A stretch of 64,000 bases of DNA, taken from assembly GCA_020137815.1 (NCBI GenBank), contig CM035353.1, positions 6,975,298 to 7,039,297 on the forward strand. Reading direction: 5' to 3'. A program made the position numbers and the translations under genes. The notes beneath the pieces were generated by a model. That model worked only from the letters and a program-made list of their open reading frames with translations. It made no database searches and was not told the DNA's origin. Source of the DNA: Hormiphora californensis (taxonomy: Eukaryota; Ctenophora; Tentaculata; Cydippida; Pleurobrachiidae). Below are positions 19,232 through 31,500 of this stretch, one piece after another (the first letter of the stretch is position 1; each line of letters starts with the position of its first letter).

Positions 19232-21133
19232 TCAACCTGCTTCCTCCTCCTCCTCTTCTTCCAACTCCAAATTGTCCAATAGCGCTGATAACTTCCCGTT
19301 TGTTTTCACATCAATCAGTGGCTGGTTACTTGTAAACTGAGGGGGGAATACTTGGGGATAGGGCGATTCAATGAGTTGCTGGTTACTTGTAAACTGAGGG
19401 GGAATACTTGGGGATAGGGCGATTCAATGAGTTGCTGGTTACTTGTAAACTGAGGGGGGGATACTTGGGGATAGGGCGATTCAATGAGTTGCTGGTTCAG
19501 GAATTGTAAACTGGGGAGGGAGGAGGGGGAGGGAGGAGGAAGGGGGAGATATCGACTGTATTGACAGAAACGTGAAACAAGGAAGCGAAATTAACAGCTC
19601 TTGTGATTTTGATTTTGTGTGAGTGTTGACACAAGTCATGTGTGGAGAATGAAGATATACAAGATTAGACAAAAACCTGTCAGAGCTATCAGGCCAATGT
19701 TCTAACCGCTGTACCACTGTCAGAGCAATGGCCCTATTCTCAGCGAGAACAGAGGTCAGAGCATTGGCCTGACAGATCTGCAAATACAGACAGCACTATA
19801 ACATAACCATAACATGATAACATACTCAGCTGAACAAATGCACACTGTGTTATGGAATTGAACCTAGCAATGTTAATTGTTCATGTTTGTGGATGGTCGG
19901 AATGAGTGAAATGTGTGTCCATCAGAGCGACAACAAGGGACATGTGTGTTTTGCACAGAGCTAACAAGGGACATGTGTGTTTTTGCACAGAGCTAACAGG
20001 GGATGTGTGTTTTGCACAGAGCTAACAGGGGACATGTGTTTTGCACAGAGCTAACAGGGGGTTAACTCACCACGGGGGTATCACGTCGCAGTTGGTGTCT
20101 CTGTAGGGGGGTTCAGTTAGTGTTAATAGAGTTATATGTTAAATAATATGGAGAGGGAGAGGTTAAATGTGCAAGTCAAAATCCCGGTTACACACGTCAC
20201 GTTCAAACCTAGTACAAATAATCCACAAAATAACAGACTTTAAATATAGGTTTTGTTAAAAATTTAACATTTTACAGACGATATATAATAACTCTCTTGG
20301 TTGCTGCGGGTATGAAACATAAAGTGCACTAAGCATATCAAAATGTCATAAAAATGGAAAAAATAAATCTTTACATCGTCAAATATAGTACAATAATAAT
20401 GAAAACCACGTGATCAACAACCACGTGATGCATCGCTCTCTTATCGCACGCTTTCACACCGCAATATATACGCTGAATGGTACAATCACACACGCGTCAC
20501 ACTTAATTCCTCTTTGCAGCTCTCTCCTCATTCTGTGCTAAGCATTCCGTAGTGGGCACGTGCACAATATATTTAACTCATTGGCTTTTTACTCACATTG
20601 CGACCGGTGCCGGCCTTTGGTGGAGCGCTTCCTGCCGTCTTGGTTGGCTTCTTAGCTGCAGTGCCAGTTGTACTGTCAGCTTTTGGGCCACCTCTGAGAG
20701 GGGGACACGGGGGTTAGTTACACTGGGGGGGGGGGACCCTCAAGCAACAATATCCCTCATTCGGGTTTTATGAAATTTCCCAAGGCCATTGCTCCACCCC
20801 CTGGTGAGATAGACACTTTTTCTAATTCTGAGCATTTGATTCAGACAGGACAGGGTTCTTTCAATAAGCGTGACTCGGCCCTTGTGATCCCGCTGCAGCG
20901 ACCAAGAACTAATGGGCATGAAGTTACTATATGTATTAATACTGTTACACTAAAAGTTTCACCAAAGACTGCGCAGTGTTGTTGTGGTATTAGGGTGATA
21001 GGGTCGAACAAGGCACTAATTAGTGTATCACTCACTCGGTTAACTGATCTGTTTTTGGGTTGGTACTCTGCTTATCTGAAGACTTGGTACCTTCCTCCGC
21101 AATTATACTAGGAGCCGCTTCAACTTTACTCAT
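19232..21133 (-). CDS. Putative small Lys/Thr/Ser-rich protein, three exons
   Basis: Model: exons 21133-21036, 20693-20597 and 19336-19232, total 300 bases, 99 residues plus stop. Junctions have GT/AG borders, donors GTGAGT and GTGAGT, acceptors CTCTCAG and CCCTCAG, and matching phases 2 and 0. The product begins MSKVEAAPSIIAEEG. It has a basic middle (TAAKKPTKTAGSAPPKAGTG) and ends with LSALLDNLELEEEEEEEAG, an acidic amphipathic C-terminus. No family is recognised. The good splice sites and phase are the main support. The third exon's acceptor is part of a tandem duplication. Transcript data could refute the model. Confidence 0.5.
19321..19512 (-). repeat. Tandem duplication of a 3' splice site (minus strand)
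   Basis: The plus-strand block GCTGGTTACTTGTAAACTGA plus a G run recurs at 19321, 19377 and 19436, with a diverged fourth at about 19492 (period about 57). On the minus strand each block reads CCCCTCAG|TTTACAAGTAACCAG, that is, acceptor plus the first codons (FTSNQ) of the last exon of the 99-residue gene. Spacer: AATACTTGGGGATAGGGCG. Confidence 0.8.
19679..19776. mobile_element. Diverged copy of the CTGTCAG hAT-like MITE
   Basis: CTGTCAGAGCTATCAGGCCA at the left and GTCAGAGCATTGGCCTGACA at the right bracket CTCAGCGAGAACAG, all seen in the copies at 13378 and 14648. An internal CTGTCAGAGCAATGGCC is extra, suggesting nesting. No clear target duplication. Confidence 0.6.
19925..20065. repeat. 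~31-bp minisatellite
   Basis: Four to five units of GGGACATGTGTGTTTTGCAC plus AGAGCTAACA, with copies differing in T and G counts. It lies in the second intron of the 99-residue gene model. Confidence 0.85.
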
Positions 21134-21365
21134 GGTCTATAGTCATCACAAAAAGATATAACGCCAAGCATCAGCTGCCAAAATCTGATACGCAAATCAC
21201 CAAAATCTAGAAACTTAACGAATCAGGGAAATATGAAACATCAAAAGTATATTTCTGGTCGCCTTCTTTACAGTTATGTACTTCACCTTAAGTTGCAAAA
21301 TGAAAAGGCTGAACGAAAAATTAAAAGCGGAAGTAACTATACCATGTGAATTCCATGCGAAAGGA

Positions 21366-21411
21366 GCTAGAGAAAGAGAGAGAAAGAAAGAAAGAAAGAG
21401 AGAGAGAGAGG

Positions 21412-21485
<74 letters not shown>

Positions 21486-21505
21486 AAAGAGGAAGAGACA
21501 GAGAG
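21366..21505. repeat. (GA)n / AG-rich microsatellite
   Basis: Uninterrupted and imperfect GAGA tract of about 120 bases just upstream of the 99-residue gene model. Open frames of Arg/Glu or Ser/Leu in it are artefacts of the repeat. Confidence 0.95.
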
Positions 21506-21786
21506 ATAGCTGCAGTAGTGGTAGAAGCTGGAAGAAAGGCTAACGAGAACATGAACTAATTTAAAAATAATTAATTTATTAATTAAAAACAGGGATATAA
21601 TTAGCAAGTGCAGTAGAAGGCGTAGTTTTACTCTCGCTTTTGCTTTCACAACAACGTAATATCTTCCCTTCTCTCAAAGAGGAAGATTATATGTTTTCAA
21701 CGTTTTTGCGGTCAATGAACATAATACTCTTAGAGAGAGAGAGAGAGAGAGAAAAAGAGAGATAAAAAGAGAGCGATAGAGGGAGA

Positions 21787-21858
<72 letters not shown>

Positions 21859-23768
21859 GAGAGGGGGAGTACTATACCTATAATAGCTGTATATAGATTT
21901 CATGTTGGTTGCTTGGTTGGTATATAGATTTCATGTTGGTTGCTCGGTTGGTAATAAGAGCGATTGGTGCTATTTGATCTCATGTTGGTTAACCAACAGA
22001 CAGAATTATGTCTTACAAGTAGTTCAGGAGAAGAGTTCCATATGGTGTACGTGAAACTACCCTTAACCAAAAAATAGCGGATCTAAAAATACCTAAAAAA
22101 ACCAACGAAAATTTACGCCTTTTCTTTAATTTGAGGTCGCTTAATTAGTTGACTAGTACACGGTAAGGAAATGAAAAGGGACTAACATTGGTTCGTCAAG
22201 AAAGAGAGATGGAGAGAGTGGGAGAGCGAGAGAGAGTGAGAGATAGAGATAATGACTAATTGAATGGTCTAACCGATTTAGTAAACAATTTGACCAAAAA
22301 GATATAGCCAGTGACTTGCTAGTTGCTAACAGTAACACATGTACAGGAAAGATGCACACACTGATCATTATCTGGATCAATTTATAGATCTAGCTCTCAC
22401 TCTCCCCTCTTTTTTCTCCCCTCTCTCCTCCTCTCTCTTTTTCTCTTCTCTTTCTTCTCCTCCTCTCCTTCTCTTTTCTCATCTAAATCTCTCTCCTTCT
22501 CTTTAACTCATCTCCCTCCTCATCATAGCTCTTCTGACTCTCTCTCAGTTCTCACAGTCCAACTTTTGATCAGTCATCCTCCTGATTCTTTCATCTGTCT
22601 CCTTCTTAGATCTAGTCTCACTGTCTACGAATCTTTGCTCTTTTTCTCTCTCTGCGTCCTCTCGTCATTTCTCCTCCGTCTTCCTCAGAAGTACCATCTC
22701 TCTATCTTCGACCTCCCATCTCTCACTCATCTCTCATCTCCTTCATCATCTATTCATCCTCGTCAGGGTCATAACTCACTCGTCTCTCTCTCACCTCTCT
22801 CCTCTACTCTCGCTTCTCTTCATCTCTCTCGATCCGTCTCCTCTCAAGTCTCTCGCTCTCTCACTGTCACGTCACTCATCTCCACTCTTCTCAGATCTAC
22901 TCTCGGTCCAGTCACTCGTCTCTCTCGTCATCGGGGGGGGAGATGGCAGCTCTCTCGAACGTCAAGATCTCTCCTCTCTCTTTCTCTGTGGTTTCAGGGA
23001 CTCAGTATGTGTAAGCCTTTCACTGAAAGTTTCAGAACAATGGGAGATTCATGAATAATTATATTTATCGTGCGGTGATAGTGAATAGCGATCCAAAATT
23101 ATCACGCGAAACGGTCTGTAATTTTCATCCAAAGTGGATAAAGTTTCAGTGGCGGCAGGAATCAATAAATTATATTATGGCTAAGCTATTTACCATAGTT
23201 ACTTATTATTGCTGTGTAGGAACTCGAGGGTGAAATTAACCGGTTAAAAATTAGTACTAGGCGTCGATGTCAAAGCCGTAAAAAATGAAAACGTTGACAA
23301 TGTTGTCAGAGAAAAATAGGCTTTTCGCGGTTTTTGACACAACTTGCCAATGCCAAGAACAATAAGCGAGAACCGCAAAAACCTAATTTTTAATTAACCT
23401 AATTTCTCCCTGCATTTTTACTTTCCAATCAGTGTGTGTCTCTTTCTCTCTCTCTCTATCCTTCTCTTTCTCTGCTTTTGACATCAACGAAATTTGATTT
23501 CCATAATTTCTTCTCACGAATAATTTGGAAGGAAAATTTTTGACAAAGCCTAGTTTTTCTGAAGGATATATCCCACACCAAATGATCTGAAAAATTTACA
23601 AAATCAAGTTTACATTGTTCATTTTGTTCGAAAAAGAACAAAAAGGAATTATTAGAAGAGAAGTTTATAAAGAACTGCTATATTATTTATTCGCTCCCCC
23701 TCTCCGTTATTAACAACTAACAAGGCACATGTTATAGATATGCAATATGATGATAAACCCTATTTCAT

Positions 23769-23833
<65 letters not shown>

Positions 23834-24161
23834 ATCTCTCACTCACTCTCATTCTCTCTCTTTTTACACGTGCACACTCATAACTCGTTAGGAAAAGTGA
23901 ACGGAAGTACCTTCTTATAGTACGGCCTACGGATCTAACGACTAACTAAAGTAGTTGAACACGATATATAAGCTGCAGTCCATGTTTAAACTTAGAAATT
24001 AATCAATTGTAGGAGGTTCCATTGCTATGGTATAGTTGTATACGTTCGACAAGCATTAACATATATTGAGCTGTTCTGATGTGTATTCTGATGTGCATCA
24101 CTAACAGAATTCATCATGTGAACTTCACATGCACTTATTAATATGTATTGGATTTAGAAAT

Positions 24162-24274
24162 AAAGCCAGACCCCGGATAGATTTCCAAAACTTTTTCAAC
24201 ATTTTATTTACACCCCGATATTGTACTGAGTACTCCGATTCGAGCATCGTGGTAAATCGTGGTCCGGTTGTACA
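24162..24274. mobile_element. Degenerate CAGTC-family MITE
   Basis: AGCCAGACCCCGGATAGATT at the left and GGTAAATCGTGGTCCGGTTG at the right keep the family pattern with several substitutions; CACCCCGATATTGTACTGAG lies inside. It is an old copy. Confidence 0.55.
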
Positions 24275-25028
24275 AGAGTATAGTGCTTCAAGTAAAGACA
24301 AAATATCAAGAGGTTAATCTCTACATTTTAGCTCTGTTACAGACCTACCACGACGTTTTGCAGTCAAAAACCGGGCCTTTTTTAGTAAAAGTCAATCATA
24401 AAAACCGTTTAAATTTTAACTAACAACTTAGTTTGAACTGCTATATTAGTAGAGACTAGGAAAACATTTCTCGAAAAAAAAGGATTGATTGAATTTGATG
24501 AACTACTTCAAACGATATAATTAATGTTTCCAGTCTGTAATGTCGGCTCTGGAGACATAATATACGGTTAACTATAACACACTTTATTACGCACATTGCT
24601 AAGGAATGGATAAGGAATCTTTTTAACATGTCTCATCATGTGATCTGATTTTTAACATAATTTCCAAATAAGTACAGAGACATGCAGGCTCACACAAAAC
24701 CTACCAAACCTAGGCCTAGAGAGTAGAGAAGAGGGGTAATTCAGGTATTGGTATATGCCATATGGCCATTGATTTGATAAGAGCGGTTGCCATGGGCGTG
24801 AGCCCTTGTTGGGGACCCTACTGCACAGTGGGGCCAATTACCACTACCAGCACTGTTAATTATATGGCCATGTATGGGTGGGACTGGGTTTGGTATTTTG
24901 TGTACTGCAGTGACGAGGGGGCTACACGCTTAGAGCAGTAGGTATGACGATAGAATTATTATTATGAAACTGAAATTAGAAGCTCGTAATGTGGTAACAT
25001 TTAACAAGAAGACAATCCGACATATAAA

Positions 25029-25213
25029 TACAGTCAAACCTCGATATACCGGAGCTCGATATACCGGAGCTCGATATACCGGATCTCGATATACCAGACC
25101 TCGATATACCAGACCTCGATATACCGGATCTCGATATACCGGACCTCGATATACCGGATCTCGATATACCGGACCTCGATATACCGGTGTAAATCGAGGT
25201 TTGAAGCTGTATG
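25029..25213. mobile_element. CAGTCAAACCTCG-type MITE with 15-bp internal repeats
   Basis: Left end TACAGTCAAACCTCGATATA, right end TAAATCGAGGTTTGAAGCTG. The interior is about eleven units of CTCGATATACCGGAC/T, an expanded form of the subterminal motif seen in the related elements. It is a sister subfamily to the CAGTCGGACCCC elements. Confidence 0.75.
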
Positions 25214-25992
25214 AGGCAAACACATGGAAATCAGACATATAATACACACACACACATACACAGCTAGGAAGGGCAGATGTGAATTCCCCCAAATCTCACT
25301 GGGACTGCAGTCCCAGATAAACCGGCCACCACTTTGCCGGATCGTTTTTACTGACAACCTAGGGTAAGGAAATAAGATGTATTGAAGGGATATACATGAG
25401 CACTATACTATTATACACATGTATTTTGGATTAAGGATTTCAGATAACTATGTTTTAAGGTATTTTTGAGACCCAAATGGCACCTGCAGCAGACCTTGTT
25501 ACAAATTACACGTGTCTGCCTACCTAGTAGGAGTACCAAGAGAGCGTGCTGGGGAGGTTGAACCCGCACGGTGGACATTCTCACTAACTAGATCGGGCAT
25601 TGAGGCACACAGGTGGGCTGGAATGGCAATGGAAGTGGGTCGTCGGACACTGCGTGAAGTTGGCCGCCCTGGAAGGAATATCATACTGGGGATCCCAGAT
25701 TTACTATCTGTTTTGTATAATTTTGATAATAGAGATGGGTGTGTACTGTGTATGTGTGTGGCTCGGGGTAGAACTAGTTATAGACCCTACTACGATCATT
25801 CAATAGACACGACCCAGATAACAATTAAGGGATACTAAATAACATTCACCGCGATAATTCATTTGAAGGAACATTCATACTGATAGTTGATACAGTAGAG
25901 ACCTGATTTACCGAACATAAAATACTAGGGTTGGTCAAGTACTGGGGCCGATTACACTTAAATAGCGGACAATTAAAAATAGAGATAACAAA

Positions 25993-26142
25993 TACAGTCG
26001 GACCACGATTTACCGGGATACTCGGAGGAAAGGGTTTTGCCCGATATCGGGGTCAAATGCCGTTAATCTCCTGCATCGGGGGAAGTTTATTCACAGCCAC
26101 CCCGCGAATCGGGGTTCCCGATATATCGGTGTCCGACTGTAT
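25993..26142. mobile_element. CAGTCGGACC MITE
   Basis: TA-CAGTCGGACCACGATTTACC at the left, with GATATATCGG and TGTCCGACTG-TA at the right, on TA flanks. Internal GGAAAGGGTTTTGCCCGATA matches the other copies in inverse orientation. Confidence 0.75.
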
Positions 26143-26902
26143 AGTTATAATAGAGCTAATCTAAAGTGAGATTAGTGTAACGGGCCTGAAGGCCTTTGTG
26201 TAGTCAGAATAATTCTGAAACTCATTTATGAACAACATGCTATATGAGAGTGGGGCTTTGCACTCTCTTAGTATGTAAATGTTATTCATAAATGAGTTAG
26301 AAAAAGAACGAAAAGTAGCTGTAGAAGACAGTGAGAGATGGAGATATATATAATGCAAGGAAACACAGTAGAAAGAAACAGTTTTTATTTTACAAATCTT
26401 GTCTCATGGTAACATGGAGGGGTTTCGGTAATAAAAGTTTATTTGACACATCGTGACGTCACGACACGTACTATGACATGGCCATGCACAGCGAGATAAA
26501 GATGGAGAGTTATGAGCACACTGTTCATTTCTCCTATTATGATAGTCATACATTGCCCTGAACAACGCCGACAAAGTAATATGATATCAAGCTACAAAAA
26601 AGCTACTTTTTCTAAAACTAAAAGACGCGACATTAGAGACGAGACATGACGTAGTCCCTTTTTATAATTGATAATTCAAGAAACCTCCCCGCAATTAGAA
26701 GGTTAGACAATCAGACCCATAGCTCACTCAAAGCGATTCTAGGAAATGACTCGTACCATGTCCCCACTACCCCGACCCAATTACATGAAGTGGCCAGCAG
26801 TAACTTGTTCAGCATAAACAAATATAGCGGGACGTGGCCTGCACAAGTTTACACAGGTCTTTTTACATGGTTTGTTGTCAGTATTATTAATAGAAGTGTC
26901 AC

Positions 26903-27004
26903 AGTGTTACCATGACAACAGTGTTACCATGACAACACTGTTACCATGACAACACTGTTACCATGACAACACTGTTACCATGACAACACTGTTACCATGA
27001 CAAC
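26903..27004. repeat. 17-bp minisatellite GTTACCATGACAACACT
   Basis: Six units of the 17-mer lie immediately downstream, in gene direction, of the last exon of the large acidic gene. The unit contains the TTACCATG half of the window-wide palindrome. Confidence 0.9.
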
Positions 27005-27014
27005 AAGTCTTAAC

Positions 27015-28478
27015 TTACTTGGACGGGGAAGCGCTCTTGGATTTTGTAGCGGGAGCGGGTTTAGCTGCAGGTTTGGTACCTACAAATAGTTTATAGATCA
27101 CGGGAGGAAGAATAACTTGAACAATTGGGTCTTGGATTTAATAAACTAAGTTTAAAGTTACTAAACGGCTACTAAATTAAAAAAGCATTAGATATACGGA
27201 ACATTAGCTACCTACCAGGTTTCTTTGCAGCAGCTCCTGCCGCGGGTTTGGGAACACCTGAGAGAGAGAAAGAGTGTGATTTTTTTACATATTTTGTTTG
27301 GGACATTGTGTATCTTTTCAAATTCTTATAAGCCCTTTTATTATTCAAATACCAAAATTCGTGTTTGTTAATATAAGTCTGCGTTCTTACTCTCAGGCAC
27401 AGGGGTAGCCCTCTGGACATGCCAGACAGGTACCAGGTGGTGAACAATAATAAGGGTAACCTGGCCTGCTTCGTGTAGCTCACACTGCGCTCTTTGACGG
27501 TTCGGCAGCTGTTAATTACCATTGGTGGTTGGTTTTTTGATGGCAGGTGAGGCTGATTTACCAGCGGGTGTTCCAGGCTTCTTAACGGGTGTTTTTCGGG
27601 CCGCGGGTGATGCTGCTGGTTTTGTAGGAGACGGTGAAGTCTTGGAGGGTGTTTTAACTGTTTTCTCCTGCAGAGAGAGAGGGTTGTGAGTTTTAGGAAA
27701 ATTGTGTCTAATGGACACACGCATGCTTCATATCGGTCAGTGTCACAGTGTAAATACAAATACGAGATCAATTCAGCAGGAATCATTGTGCACATCGAGC
27801 GAGTCATCAGCTGTAATCACCCTCCATGCTGGAGAAAGTAATCAGCGGTACAGTTAGATTTAGTAAGTTTCATAATCAGCTAGATAGGCAACGAACTTTT
27901 CCAATTAGCCGGCTCGGTCTCGTGGTGGTGGTCTTGGTACCAGGCTGATTGCGGGATCCCTTGTCAGCGTTCAATTTCACCATTTCCCACGGCCATACAA
28001 CATTTCTTGCGCGCACGCGCACAGTTGTGTACTTTCATCAGTTTGGAAGAGCGGGAAAACCGCGCGCGGTACTCACTTGTCCCAGTGCAGATTTCTTTTT
28101 GGTCGGTGTCTCGACTACTGCTGCTGCTGCTGTCAGCTCGGCTATTTTAGCTTGGTGCTGTTCCTGGAAAACCCAACACATAAAACAGGCTCTGTACGAA
28201 ACCCAAACATTCAGATAAAGCCACACAATCGGATCCCTTTTCTGCTTGCCTTACCTTCAGAATCTTGAGCTCTCCAGCCTGGAGGCTATTCTCAGCCTGA
28301 AGTTTTCCAACCACTGTCTCCAGGTCGGCTATCCTAGCACTGAGGTCGGCAATGGTAGCATCTCGCTGACTCAGCTGTGTTCGGAGATCCTGCGAGAGAT
28401 GTTATTTAGTCAGCGGTCGATATTGTAATATCATATTTTACAGAGAGAGAGGACAGAGAGAGGGAGAGAGGGGGAGAC

Positions 28479-28549
<71 letters not shown>

Positions 28550-31500
28550 TAGGGTTTGTCGTCATATTGCATTAACATGTGCCTAGTTAATAATGTTTTG
28601 TTGTCAGTGACACGATTTTTGGTGACACATAATCTATTGTGCATAACATGTAGAGTAACATAGGATTACAAAGCCTGTATATGTAATGAGTGACGACAGG
28701 GTGGAGATAGATATGATACAAGCAGGAAGATATGAGAAAGAGAGGGAAGGGAACATAGCTGGAAAGATGTAGTGTGAGATAATAAAGATGCGTAGTGCGT
28801 AGTGCAGAGTGCTACAACAAGATCATGGCCCTTCCTACTAGGTAATTCTAGTTGGGTGTTACATGGGCAGTCATTTGATTGGCCTAAGCAGGAGTCCTAT
28901 GACAGCCCGGTATCGACTATCAGACTCAGGTATCCTATGTAGCATGGACATTGGACAAAGTATGATATAGTGACTTTACAAATCCCAGCATGAGTCCCAT
29001 GATTGTTACCGACCGAATCAGGAAATACTGGTCCCTGATTGGCTGATAACCAGTCACTTGACCTAAATAACGAGTTCTGATTGGTTGTTTACTTGTTTGT
29101 TACTCACCTCGACCTCAGCTGAGTTATCAGCCACTTCATTAACATGGTTCTCAACAGCAGCAGATTCGACCTGAAACAAAGTGTGTGTGTGTAAAATGAG
29201 CAATTAGGGTGACAGGAGAGAGAGGTTACAAAATCAAATCTTAGAATTATAACAGAATTTCTCTCACACATGACACACAGACAACAACGTGCAAAGAGCG
29301 GCTGTGAAAGAATATTTTATGATTTTATGATTCACGGCGCAGCTAGGTTGACCGGATGCACATGGCTACCGCGATTTGAAAAAGGTAACGCGTCTAGTAC
29401 TGTAAGGTGTGGAGCTGGAAATAAAATAAAGTAGCCGTGCCAAACAAAAAAGTACTAAAACTAGAAACAGAAAAGAGAATTACATTTGCAGCGTTTGGAG
29501 AAATCAGACTTCAATCAGAGGTATACACGGGGGCCGCAGAGAGATCTCCTCCCTCCCTCTCTTGAGTGTGTGTGTTATAGTGTGCAGGGGGTGCCAAAAA
29601 CACAAAGATCACTGAGTAGCAGAACGTTCATCACTACGTCATATACGAACATGAATGCAAACCGTATTCGTTTCTTCATCAGCTGTAGTAACATGAGACG
29701 TCTCGGTGGAAACCTCAGTGCTGACTATATCCCCCTCTCTGCTGACCACCTTCCCCCCTCTGCTTGTCCCCTGGTCTCCACTACTGCACAGATTCTCTCT
29801 AGCTTCCTCCTCCTCTAATTCAGGCGAGATGGAAGGTTCACTAAGCGCCAGTAGCTCCGGTTCGGTTTCAGAGAAAATACTTTCATCTCCTCGTGAGGGT
29901 TCCCGCGCCACAGGTTCGTTTATTTCAAGGTTAGCTTCGGCTTCCGATTCAACATGATTGTCAGAAGCATTAAGGCTTCCGAGTTCCAGAACAGATTGTT
30001 TGTCATCCACATCAACAGGAACAGGTTCAGTTGCTGCAGGGACAGGTTCAGCTGCTGCAGGAACAGGTTCAGCTGCTGCAGGAACAGGTTCAGCGGCTTC
30101 AAGAACAGGTTCAGCTGCTGCAGGAACAGGTTCAGCTGCAGGAACAGGTTCAGCGGCTTCAGGAACAGGTGCAGCTGCGGCAGGAACAGGTTCAGCTGCT
30201 GCAGGAACAGGTTCAGCTGCTGCAGGAACAGGTTCAGCTGCTACAGGAACAGGTTCAGCGGCTGCAGGGACAGGTTCAGCGGCTGCAGGGACAGGTTCAG
30301 CTGCTTCAGGAACAGATTCAGTGGCTGCAGGAACAGGGTCAGCTGCTTCAGGAACAGGTTCAGCTGCTGCAGAAACAGGTTCAGCTGCTTCAGGAACAGG
30401 TGCAGCTGCGGCAGGAACAGGTTCAGCTGCTGCAGGAACAGGTTCAGCTTCAGGAACAGGTTCAGCTGCTGCAGGAACAGGTTCGGCGGCTTCAGGAACA
30501 GGTTCAGCTGCTGCAGGAACAGGTTCAGCGGCTGCAGGAACAGATTCAGCTGCTGCAGGAACAGATTCAGCTGCTGCAGGAACAGGTTCAGTAGCTACAG
30601 GAACAGGTTCAGTGGCTACAGGAACAGGTTCAGCTGCTGAAGGGACAGGTTCAGCAGCTTCAGGAACAGGTTCAGCTGCTGCAGGAACAGGTTCAGCTGC
30701 AGGAACAGATTCAACTGCTTCAGGAACAGGTTCAGGAACAGGTTCAGCGGCTGCAGGAACAGGTTCAGTTGCAGCAGGAACAGGTTCAGCTTCAGGAACA
30801 GGTTCAGGAACAGGTTCAGCGGCTGCAGGAACAGGTTCAGCTGCTGCAGGGACAGATTCAGCGGCTGCAGGAACAGGTTCAGCGGCTGCAGGAACAGATT
30901 CAGCTGCTGCAGGAACAGGTTCAGTTGCTTCAGGAACAGGTTCAGCGGCTGCAGGAACAGGTTCAGCTGCTTCAGGAACAGGTTCAGCTGCTGCAGGAAC
31001 AGGTTCAGCTGCTGCAGGAACAGGTTCAGCAGCTGCAGGAACAGTTTCAGCGGCTGCAGGAACAGGTTCAGCTGCAGGAACAGGTTCAGCTTCAGGAACA
31101 GGTTCAGCTGCTGCAAGAACAGGTTCAGCTGCTGCAGGAACAGGTTCAGTTGCTGCAGGAACAGGTTCAGCGGCTGCAGGAACAGGTTTAGCGGCTGCAG
31201 GAACAGGTTTAGCGGCTGCAGGAACAGGTTCAGCTGCTGCAGGAACAGGCTCAGCTACAGGAACAGGTTCAGCTTCACGAACAGGTTCATGGGTTGCAGG
31301 AACAGGTTCAGCTGCTGCAGGAACAGGTTCAGCTGCTTCAGGAACAGGTTCAGCTGCTTCAGGAACAGGTTCAGCTGCTTCAGAAACAGGTTCAGTGGCT
31401 GCAGGAACAGATTCAACTGCTTCAGGAACAGGTTCAGCGGCTGCAGGAACAGGTTCAGCTGCAGGAACAGATTCATCTGATGTAGGAACAGGTTCAGCTG

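Larger units (their letters stand above)
21506..27000. other. 5.5 kb without a supported gene
   Basis: Holds a second (GA)n tract at about 21731-21865. A pyrimidine-dominated stretch with many TCTC motifs spans about 22385-22985. A (TC)n tract lies at about 23768-23830, and three CAGTC-type MITEs lie between 24162 and 26142. A frame at 25512-25838 is open on the plus strand for 108 codons, but it matches nothing I know and lacks splice or codon support. Confidence 0.5.

Noticed and set aside
21215-21649. Ser/Leu or Arg/Glu frames over GA tracts (also near 28500, 34200, 54400, 63000)
   Set aside because: Pure microsatellite translation.
22566-23054. 162-codon Ser/Leu-rich plus-strand frame
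   Set aside because: Located in a pyrimidine-dominated stretch; the composition is explained by TCTC repeats.
25512-25838. 108-codon plus-strand frame
   Set aside because: No homology recognised, no splice context, and the neighbouring frame is equally open.
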